Source of the DNA: Halothiobacillus neapolitanus
GTDB lineage: Bacteria > Pseudomonadota > Gammaproteobacteria > Halothiobacillales > Halothiobacillaceae
Direction of reading: 5' to 3'
DNA length: 12,296 nucleotides
Assembly (NCBI GenBank): GCA_020721485.1
Contig: DYMR01000020.1
Span: 1-12,296, forward strand
The notes beneath the pieces are model-generated. The model was not told the origin of the DNA and did not search any database. It saw only the letters and a list, made by a program, of their open reading frames with translations. The translations under genes were made by a program, and so were the position numbers. Position 1 is the first letter of the stretch, and every line of letters starts with the position of its first letter. Shown in pieces: positions 7,195-12,296 of the stretch.

Positions 7195-7220
7195 ACCCCG
7201 CGCCCGTCGCGGGGTTTTTT
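7195..7220 (+). terminator. Intrinsic terminator after ccsA
   Basis: ACCCCGCG (7195-7202) pairs with CGCGGGGT (7208-7215) across a 5-base loop CCCGT, followed at once by a T-run (7215-7220). It ends the c4-resB-ccsA block and separates it from the dsbA operon. Confidence 0.93.
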
Positions 7221-7263
7221 ATCTCCGGCAGGGAACAGTCACAGCCTGGCCGCGTCTATGCCG

Positions 7264-7269
7264 TACAAT
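7264..7269 (+). promoter_or_regulatory. Probable -10 box of the dsbA operon
   Basis: TACAAT matches TATAAT at five of six positions and lies between the ccsA terminator and the dsbA start, where a promoter is needed. The best -35-like stretch, GTCACA (7238-7243), is 20 bases away, which is too far for a normal site. The start point would be near 7276, giving a leader of about 43 bases. Confidence 0.45.
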
Positions 7270-7318
7270 GTTTTTAATTCGCGTCCGCCGGAAGCGGCGC
7301 CAGTCTGGGAGACTCGTC

Positions 7319-8059
7319 ATGTCATCGCAACCGCCTTTGGATTCGTTCCACCAACCCAGCCGCCGCGCCAGCCTGCGCCATTTGGGGCTGTTGCTGCTTG
7401 CCGGCAGTAGCGCCGCCGCTGTCCCTGCCTGGACACCTGCCTGGGCAGATGCTCCGCCCGCCGCTGCGCCGGCCGCATCGACCGAACCCGTCAAGCTGCA
7501 AGAAGGGTTCAACTACCGTTTGGTCAACACCGATGTCGTCGTACCCAAAGGCAAAATCCTAATTCAAGAAATGTTTTGGTACGGCTGCCCGCACTGCTTC
7601 CATTTGGAGCCGCACTTAGTCACCTGGCGTAAAACCCTGCCCGCGAATGTCGAGTTTGAACCCTACGCCGTGCCGATTTCCCCCGGCTGGGTGCCCTTGA
7701 CGCGCGCCTTCTTTGCCGCAAAATTCATGGGCGTGCTGGAAAAAACCCACGATGCGGTGTTCAACGACATTCATGTGAAAAACATGCGCCCCGTCACCGA
7801 AGACCAAATCGCGGATATGTATGCCGATCTCGGCGTCAACCGCGATCAGTTCATCCAAATGTACAACTCCTTCGGGGTAGATAACGCCGTGCGCCAAGCA
7901 GGCAGCATCGCCCAAGAAGCGGGCGTTCATGGCGTGCCGGCCATCCTCATTAATGGCAAATATCTGCTGGATGGGTCGATGCTCGGCAGCAACGAAGCCA
8001 TGTTGCCAATCGCGGATGCCTTCATCGCCAAAATCAGCCACGAGATGGCGGCAAAGTAA
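7319..8059 (+). CDS. dsbA: Thiol:disulfide interchange protein DsbA
   Basis: A periplasmic thioredoxin-fold oxidase that makes disulfides in exported proteins, including the CxxCH cysteines of apocytochromes. The mature domain shows the redox site C90-P-H-C93 (FWYGCPHCFHLEP), an inserted helical domain (about 120-190) and the cis-proline loop HGVPAILING (P207). Length is 246 residues. The start is ATG 7319, with GGGAG (7307-7311) seven bases upstream; an in-frame ATG at 7268 adds 17 residues but overlaps the -10 box and lacks a ribosome site. The signal peptide is unusual: SRRASLR (14-20) before a hydrophobic stretch resembles a twin-arginine motif, with cleavage likely near AWADA (41-45). 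An Ala/Pro-rich linker (45-54) follows. It is the first gene of a tight four-gene operon. Confidence 0.94.
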   Translation: MSSQPPLDSFHQPSRRASLRHLGLLLLAGSSAAAVPAWTPAWADAPPAAAPAASTEPVKLQEGFNYRLVNTDVVVPKGKILIQEMFWYGCPHCFHLEPHLVTWRKTLPANVEFEPYAVPISPGWVPLTRAFFAAKFMGVLEKTHDAVFNDIHVKNMRPVTEDQIADMYADLGVNRDQFIQMYNSFGVDNAVRQAGSIAQEAGVHGVPAILINGKYLLDGSMLGSNEAMLPIADAFIAKISHEMAAK

Positions 8060-8065
8060 GCGCCT

Positions 8066-8902
8066 ATGCAGTCGCTCGGCGCGGCACTGAGTCGGTCAGA
8101 CGCGGCAGCTTCCCGCCTGAAGCTGCTGTCGTACAACATTCAGGCCGGCATCGGCACGCGACATTTTCGGGATTACTTTTTGCGCGGCTGGCAGCATGTG
8201 CTGCCGTTCCCAGAGCGTATCCGCAACCTCGATCACATCGCCAGCTTGCTCGCGGATTTCGATCTCATTGGCTTGCAAGAAGCCGACGATGGCTCACTGC
8301 GCAGCCACTTTCTCAACCAAATTGAATACCTCGCGCTGCGGGCGGGTCTGCCGTTTTGGGCCAGCCGCGTCAACCGCAACCTCGGTCACTGGGGGCAGCA
8401 TGCCCTGGGCTTGCTCGCCCGCCACCCGGCGGCGCGGGTCGAGCGCTTCGCGCTGCCGGGGCGCATTCCCGGACGCGGCGTGCTGCTGGCCGATTTTGAT
8501 GCCTTCAGCACGCCGCTGCGGGTGCAAGTCAGCCATTTATCGCTCAGCGGGCGGGCACGGCGGCGGCAACTTGACTGCCTGATTCGCCGTGCGACTGAGC
8601 ATGACGGCGTCAACCTCATCATGGCAGACTTCAACACCACGCCGGCCAATCAGGATTTACAACGGCTGTGCCAAGAAGCCGGGCTCAAGCTCCCGCCCAC
8701 GCCGCCCTCGACTTATCCCGGCTGGCGCCCGCGCCGCGCCATCGACCACATTTTGGTCAGCGAATCGGTCGAAATTTGTGCCGTGGAAGCCCTGCCGTTC
8801 GGCGTTTCCGATCACATGCCGCTGTCCATGACCATCGAACTTCCCGCCCGCGTCCACCCGCCCGCGTTATCCCACCCGACCACCGCCCGAGTTTCAGGAT
8901 GA
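8066..8902 (+). CDS. Endonuclease/exonuclease/phosphatase (EEP) family protein
   Basis: A 278-residue protein with the DNase I/EEP fold, a metal-dependent phosphoesterase of unknown substrate. All family active-site blocks are present: N24 (LSYNIQ), E72 (GLQEAD), H157 (SHLSLS), D188 and N190 (MADFNTTP), D227-H228 (IDHILVS) and S248-D249-H250 (SDHMPL). No signal peptide or membrane span is seen, so it is probably cytoplasmic. The block WQHVLPFPERIRNLDHIASL and the NRNLG motif resemble, from memory, the Pseudomonas protein in the same position between dsbA and a GGDEF gene. It starts 6 bases after dsbA with only a weak upstream AAAG, and its stop overlaps the cyclase start by 4 bases (ATGA), which suggests coupled translation. 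The last 18 residues after the SDH strand are Pro-rich and unremarkable. Nucleic acid, lipid or phosphoinositide-like substrates cannot be told apart from sequence. Confidence 0.9.
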   Translation: MQSLGAALSRSDAAASRLKLLSYNIQAGIGTRHFRDYFLRGWQHVLPFPERIRNLDHIASLLADFDLIGLQEADDGSLRSHFLNQIEYLALRAGLPFWASRVNRNLGHWGQHALGLLARHPAARVERFALPGRIPGRGVLLADFDAFSTPLRVQVSHLSLSGRARRRQLDCLIRRATEHDGVNLIMADFNTTPANQDLQRLCQEAGLKLPPTPPSTYPGWRPRRAIDHILVSESVEICAVEALPFGVSDHMPLSMTIELPARVHPPALSHPTTARVSG

Positions 8903-10290
8903 ACGACACCGCCAAACCCGCCGTAGATTACCGCGCGCGCTATGAGCAACTGCTGAACGATTTCAGCGCGCTGGAAACCACCGAACAACGCCAACAACAC
9001 CTGCTGCGCGCCCTGCTCGGGCGGGTTTTGTTCGCCATCGATAAAGCCTATCCCGCGTTGGCGGGTCAAGCCCAGGCCCTGCGCGATCTCATGCGGCAAA
9101 CCGGTGAAGCGCCCCTGCCGCTCGCCAAACTTCAACCCCGCATTGAAGCGCTGACCGAAGCCGTTCGGCTAGAAGAAGCCCGCGACCTGACCCCGAGCCC
9201 CGCCGAGCAAGCCGCCGCCGAAGACCCGGATGCCCGCGCCGAACAGGCCGCCGTGCGCGAATTTCTGCCCCTGCTGCTGGAGCGCATCGCGTTTACCGAC
9301 GACATGGAAGGCCGCCGCGCGAAGCTGCTCGCCATGCTCGAAAACCCGCGCGACACCACCCTAAATTCCGTACTCATCGACCGCGCGGCTTGCTTAATCA
9401 ACGACATGCGGCGCTCGATCGAAAAAGAGAAAACCGAGCTGGCGGAATTTCTCCAACAGCTCACCGCCGCCTTAAGCGAAATCGACCAGCACACCCAAAC
9501 CAACCTCGGCGACATTCAAACCCAGCGCGCCGCGCAAGACGCCCTCGGCAAAGCCGTGACCGAGCAGGTTCACCACATTGACCGCACCGTGGCCGATGCC
9601 ACCGATCTCGCCGAACTCAAAAAAGTCGTGCGGGACCGCATTATGCGCATCAGCGAACACATCGACCGCTTCCGGCAAACCGAAGAAACCCGCCTCGGCC
9701 AAGTCGAGCAAGAAAACGAAGCGATGCGCGAGCGCATCCACAAACTCGAAGAAAACCGCGCCGTGCTGCAAGAACAGCTCATCGCCAGCACCCAACGGAT
9801 GCTGCGCGACACCCTCACCGGCCTGCCCAATCGCCTCGCATTCGACGAGCGGCTCGCGCTGGAAGTCGCCCGCATGCGCCGCGAAAACACCCCGCTGTGC
9901 CTCGCGATTTGGGACATCGACCACTTCAAGCGGGTCAACGACACCTACGGCCACCCGGCGGGGGATAAAGCCCTGGTCGTCGTCGGCAAAACCCTGCACC
10001 ACCTGATCCGCGATGTGGACATGGCCGCGCGCTACGGCGGTGAAGAATTTGTCATGCTCCTGCCGCGCGCCACGCTGCAACAAGCGTTTGTCGTGCTCGA
10101 ACGCATCCGCGAAAAAATTGCCGACACCCCATTCCGCTTCAAAGACCAACCGCTGAAAATCACCCTGTCCTGCGGTGTGGCGGAATTCGACCGCAACGAA
10201 GCAAGCGAAACCGTGATGGCACGCGCCGACGAAGCGCTCTACCGCGCCAAGGGCGGGGGGCGGAATCGCACAGAAATGGCGATGCGTTAG
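8899..10290 (+). CDS. Diguanylate cyclase (GGDEF) with helical N-terminal region
   Basis: Makes c-di-GMP from two GTP. The C-terminal GGDEF domain (about 300-458) has DTLTGLPNR (304-312), the metal-binding DIDHFKRVNDTYGH block (339-352), the catalytic GGEEF (380-384) and a matching product-inhibition I-site RxxD (R371-D374), so it should be active and feedback-inhibited. Residues 1-300 are largely helical, with an acidic Ala-rich linker near 97-117 and a long likely coiled coil (about 170-300) that would dimerise the cyclase. No membrane span, PAS, GAF or REC domain is visible, so the input signal is unknown. It resembles, from memory, Pseudomonas DgcH, which occupies the same locus. The start is ATG 8899 overlapping the EEP stop; reading upstream to 8668 would run inside the EEP gene. 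Length is 463 residues. It overlaps selO by one base. Confidence 0.95.
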   Translation: MNDTAKPAVDYRARYEQLLNDFSALETTEQRQQHLLRALLGRVLFAIDKAYPALAGQAQALRDLMRQTGEAPLPLAKLQPRIEALTEAVRLEEARDLTPSPAEQAAAEDPDARAEQAAVREFLPLLLERIAFTDDMEGRRAKLLAMLENPRDTTLNSVLIDRAACLINDMRRSIEKEKTELAEFLQQLTAALSEIDQHTQTNLGDIQTQRAAQDALGKAVTEQVHHIDRTVADATDLAELKKVVRDRIMRISEHIDRFRQTEETRLGQVEQENEAMRERIHKLEENRAVLQEQLIASTQRMLRDTLTGLPNRLAFDERLALEVARMRRENTPLCLAIWDIDHFKRVNDTYGHPAGDKALVVVGKTLHHLIRDVDMAARYGGEEFVMLLPRATLQQAFVVLERIREKIADTPFRFKDQPLKITLSCGVAEFDRNEASETVMARADEALYRAKGGGRNRTEMAMR

Positions 10291-11753
10291 TGGCCGGCCT
10301 CCGTCTTGGCCTAAGCCACAGCCTCGCCGAAGCCCTGCCCGACCAATACGCCCCGGCAGAACCCACCCCGGCGCCGCGCGCGCACCGGGTCGCCTACAAC
10401 ACCGTCCTCGCCACCGAGTTGGGCTGGGATACCGCCGTGGCCGACCACGCCGAGGCGCTGTTTTCAGGCAACCGACTGCCCGCCGATGCCCACCCCATCG
10501 CACTGGCCTATGCCGGACACCAATTCGGCAATTTCGTCCCGCTGCTCGGTGATGGCCGCGCCATTTTACTGGGCGAACGGCTCGACTCCGCCGGGCGGCT
10601 GCGCGATGTGCAACTCAAAGGCGCCGGACGCACCCCGTTTTCTCGCGGGGGCGATGGGCGCGCCGCGCTTGGCCCCGTCCTGCGCGAATACCTCGTCAGC
10701 GAAGCCATGCACGCCCTCGGCATCCCCACCACCCGCGCGCTCGCCGCCGTACTCACCGGCGAACAGATTCACCGCCCGCAAGGCCGCGTACCGGGCGCCG
10801 TGCTCACCCGCGTGGCCAGCAGCCACCTGCGCATCGGCAGCCTGCAACTTTGGTCGGCGCAAGGCGACACCATCCGGCTGAAACAACTCGCGGACTATGT
10901 CCTCGCGCGGCATTACCCCGCCGCGCAAACCACCCCGCAACCGTACCTCAGCCTATTGGAAGCGATCATCGCCCGCCAAGCCGAACTCGTCGCCGGCTGG
11001 CAAGCCGTCGGCTTCGTGCATGGCGTCATGAACACCGACAACACCAGTCTCGCCGGCGAAACCCTCGACTACGGCCCCTGCGCCTTCCTCGACACCTACG
11101 ACCCGAGCGCCGTCTTCAGCTCGATTGATCGCGGCGGACGCTACGCCTACCAGCGCCAACCCGCCCTCATGCACTGGAACCTCACCCGGCTGGCCGAAAC
11201 CCTACTGCCCCTGCTCGACCCAAACCCCGAACGCGCCACCGCGCTGGCCTACACCGCACTCGACACCTTCATCCCGCACTACGAAACCGCTTGGCACGCA
11301 CGCTTTCGCGTCAAGTTAGGGCTCAGCACCCAGCAACCTGACGACGGCACACTCATTCAAGAATTTCTGGCGCTGCTCCACGCCAGCCACAGCGATTTCA
11401 CCCAAGGATTTCTCGCGCTCAATGCCGCCGCGCAACACCACACGCACCCCCTGCTCGACGCATGGACACAACAGCCGAACGCCAACACTTGGCTCACCCG
11501 CTGGCGCGACCGGCTTAGCCGCGAAACCGATCCGCTCAGCCGCCTTCAGGCCAGCAACCCGCGCATCATTCCCCGCAATGGCTGGGTGGAACACGCCCTG
11601 CGCGCCGCCACCGAACAGCTCGACTTCGAACCGTTTCACCGCCTACTCGCAGCGGTCACGCAGCCATTGACCGAACACCCCGCCCATCGAGACTACGAAA
11701 CACCGCCGCCCGCACAAGGGCGCGCCCCGTATGTGACTTTTTGTGGGACTTGA
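10290..11753 (+). CDS. selO: Protein adenylyltransferase SelO (YdiU)
   Basis: A pseudokinase-fold enzyme that transfers AMP from ATP to Ser/Thr/Tyr of target proteins, tied in E. coli to oxidative stress. Landmarks: YAGHQFGNFVPLLGDGRA (74-91), nucleotide-site lysine in DVQLKGAGRTPFSRGGDGR (K110), the GFVHGVMNTDN catalytic loop (D250, N251), and DYGP (D260, in place of a kinase DFG). Length is 487 residues against 478 in E. coli. It ends in FCGT, so Cys485 occupies the C-terminal position that is selenocysteine in animal SelO. The partner Cys that E. coli has about 16 residues after the DYGP Asp is Phe276 here; a Cys lies instead at 264. GTG 10290 overlaps the cyclase stop (TAGTG). Homology begins by about residue 10, so no later start fits. 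Last gene of the dsbA operon. Confidence 0.94.
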   Translation: MAGLRLGLSHSLAEALPDQYAPAEPTPAPRAHRVAYNTVLATELGWDTAVADHAEALFSGNRLPADAHPIALAYAGHQFGNFVPLLGDGRAILLGERLDSAGRLRDVQLKGAGRTPFSRGGDGRAALGPVLREYLVSEAMHALGIPTTRALAAVLTGEQIHRPQGRVPGAVLTRVASSHLRIGSLQLWSAQGDTIRLKQLADYVLARHYPAAQTTPQPYLSLLEAIIARQAELVAGWQAVGFVHGVMNTDNTSLAGETLDYGPCAFLDTYDPSAVFSSIDRGGRYAYQRQPALMHWNLTRLAETLLPLLDPNPERATALAYTALDTFIPHYETAWHARFRVKLGLSTQQPDDGTLIQEFLALLHASHSDFTQGFLALNAAAQHHTHPLLDAWTQQPNANTWLTRWRDRLSRETDPLSRLQASNPRIIPRNGWVEHALRAATEQLDFEPFHRLLAAVTQPLTEHPAHRDYETPPPAQGRAPYVTFCGT

Positions 11754-11759
11754 GCCCCT

Positions 11760-11776
11760 GATTCATTTAATGAATC
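11760..11776. repeat. 17-base palindrome between selO and the HxlR gene
   Basis: GATTCATT and AATGAATC are perfect 8-base inverted arms around a single T. It sits 6 bases after the selO stop in the 45-base gap between convergent genes. There is no GC stem or T-run, so it is at best a poor terminator; it could also be a protein binding site. The rest of this gap shows nothing else. Confidence 0.45.
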
Positions 11777-11798
11777 CATCTCTATCACCGCACCGCTG

Positions 11799-12188
11799 TC
11801 AATCCAGATCACTTTGATTCCGCACGACCGATTTCAAGTTTATTTTTCCCAAAACGGCATCGGGCAAACGAGTATCAGGCACATAAGCCAAACCCCATTT
11901 TAGCAACTCAAGCAATACCGGCTTAAGCCCATTTCCCTTTTCAGTCAGCGAATAAGAATACCGAACAGGTCTTTGCTGATAGGCCGTTTTCTCGACAATC
12001 TCTTGGGCTTGAAGCCGCTTTAGCCTGTCGGCTAAAAGGTTGGTGGGAATGCCTTCCGGCGCCTGCAACAACTCACCATAGGTGCTGGCACCCAACGCGA
12101 GATCACGGATCACCAACAAGCTCCATTTATCCCCGAGGACATCAAGTGCGTTGGCCAAAGGGCATTGGGATCGCTGAATTTTTTTCAT
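11799..12188 (-). CDS. HxlR-family transcriptional regulator
   Basis: A 129-residue MarR-like winged-helix repressor or activator, of normal HxlR length, acting as a dimer. The family N-terminus is clear: CPLANALDVLGDKWSLLVIRDL (begins at 9), followed by YGELLQ, the recognition helix region IPTNLLADRLKRLQAQEIVEK (47-67) and the wing QRPVRYSYSLTEKG (72-85). Cys9 is the residue used by YodB/HypR-type members to sense quinones, aldehydes or oxidants, and it is the only cysteine. ATG 12188 has no strong ribosome site. The coding region is visibly poorer in GC than selO next door, with more A/T-ending codons, which suggests a separate origin. It diverges from a gene beginning at 12291, the likely target, with two shared operators between them. 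Confidence 0.93.
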   Translation of the reverse strand: MKKIQRSQCPLANALDVLGDKWSLLVIRDLALGASTYGELLQAPEGIPTNLLADRLKRLQAQEIVEKTAYQQRPVRYSYSLTEKGNGLKPVLLELLKWGLAYVPDTRLPDAVLGKINLKSVVRNQSDLD

Positions 12189-12201
12189 GCCAGCAAGCTA
12201 A

Positions 12202-12229
12202 CATATAAAACTTGCATTTCACAAGTCAT
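12202..12229 (-). promoter_or_regulatory. Possible promoter of the HxlR gene
   Basis: On the minus strand ATGACT (12224-12229) and TATATG (12202-12207) are separated by 16 bases and each match the -35 and -10 consensus at four of six positions. The left operator at 12210-12226 lies within this span, so binding there would block transcription of the regulator itself. Confidence 0.35.
12210..12229. promoter_or_regulatory. Probable HxlR operator 1
   Basis: ACTTG (12210-12214) and CAAGT (12222-12226) form a perfect inverted repeat with a 7-base spacer, followed by CAT. The same CTTGCA-N5-CAAGTCAT pattern recurs at 12248. HxlR regulators bind paired inverted repeats in divergent promoters, which is the basis for linking it to the gene at 11799; direct proof is absent. 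Confidence 0.55.
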
Positions 12230-12240
12230 TGCCATAGGAT
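12213..12240 (+). promoter_or_regulatory. Possible promoter of the gene starting at 12291
   Basis: TTGCAT (12213-12218) and TAGGAT (12235-12240) with a 16-base spacer form a weak sigma-70-like pair. Operator 1 covers the -35 and operator 2 lies just downstream of the -10, a layout suited to repression. Confidence 0.35.
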
Positions 12241-12246
12241 CATGTT

Positions 12247-12266
12247 GCTTGCAAAAAGCAAGTCAT
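12247..12266. promoter_or_regulatory. Probable HxlR operator 2
   Basis: CTTGC (12248-12252) and GCAAG (12258-12262) form a perfect inverted repeat with an AAAAA centre, followed by TCAT. Relative to operator 1 it keeps CTTG-N7-CAAG exactly and is offset by 37 bases, in the same orientation. Confidence 0.55.
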
Positions 12267-12290
12267 AAAGGGCAAGATCAAGGAGCCGCC

Positions 12291-12296
12291 ATGCAA
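12291..12296 (+). CDS. Start of a truncated divergent gene
   Basis: ATGCAA at the very end of the window, preceded by a strong ribosome site AGGAG (12281-12285) five bases upstream. Only two codons are visible, so no function can be given. Its place, divergent from an HxlR regulator with shared operators, makes it the probable regulated gene; such targets are often oxidoreductases or reductive detoxification enzymes, but that is family knowledge only. Confidence 0.5.

Noticed and set aside
7268..7318. Upstream in-frame ATG giving DsbA 17 more residues
   Set aside because: The ATG overlaps the likely -10 box and lacks a ribosome site, whereas ATG 7319 has GGGAG at a good distance.
8668..8898. 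In-frame upstream extension of the diguanylate cyclase
   Set aside because: It lies wholly inside the EEP gene in another frame and reads as Pro/Arg-rich low-complexity sequence; ATG 8899 overlapping the EEP stop is the natural start.
9472..10503. Minus-strand open frame of 343 codons opposite the cyclase and selO
   Set aside because: Antisense shadow of the GGDEF and SelO coding regions; no recognisable motif or ribosome site.
1..12296. Search by eye for CRISPR arrays, tRNA genes, transposase genes or phage attachment sites
   Set aside because: No regularly spaced repeats, cloverleaf, transposase motif or flanking direct repeats were found.

Overview
The window is a GC-rich (about 60% by eye), densely coded stretch of a proteobacterial chromosome. 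It has no insertion sequences, phage genes, tRNA or rRNA genes, or CRISPR repeats. The order engB / cytochrome c4 / dsbA / endonuclease-exonuclease-phosphatase protein / diguanylate cyclase is, from memory, the order found near polA in Pseudomonas, so a gammaproteobacterium is the best guess. Unlike Pseudomonas, this locus carries resB and ccsA, the System II cytochrome c maturation pair, between cytochrome c4 and dsbA. System II occurs in betaproteobacteria and some chemolithotrophic gammaproteobacteria such as the Halothiobacillus type. That placement is inference, and no species can be named.

Layout. (1) 1-1886: the end of an upstream transcript (terminator at 25-47), a LysR-type regulator on the minus strand, and a divergent short-chain dehydrogenase/reductase, with an inverted repeat of LysR-box type between them. 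(2) 1887-2645: a strong two-way terminator, then the essential ribosome-assembly GTPase EngB on the minus strand. (3) 2646-7220: divergent from engB, a cytochrome c biogenesis block of diheme cytochrome c4, a 267-base spacer rich in hairpins, ResB and CcsA, closed by a clear terminator. (4) 7221-11753: a new transcription unit with a -10-like box, then dsbA, an EEP-fold hydrolase, a GGDEF diguanylate cyclase and the SelO (YdiU) protein AMPylase. The gaps are 6 bases, then a 4-base overlap, then a 1-base overlap. (5) 11799-12296: a lower-GC segment with an HxlR-type regulator on the minus strand, two near-identical inverted-repeat operators, and the first two codons of a divergent gene with a good ribosome binding site.

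How the genes fit together. Cytochrome c4 needs two covalently bound hemes. ResB-CcsA is the membrane heme exporter and ligase that attaches them, and DsbA is the periplasmic oxidant acting on the same cysteines. No ResA/CcsX or CcdA reductant is present here, so the reducing arm must be elsewhere. The second operon joins periplasmic thiol oxidation (DsbA) to c-di-GMP synthesis and to SelO, a redox-linked AMPylase. No wholly new system is evident. The observations most worth a second look are the DsbA-EEP-DGC-SelO operon, the structured spacer upstream of resB, the Tat-like signal on DsbA, and the HxlR operator pair.
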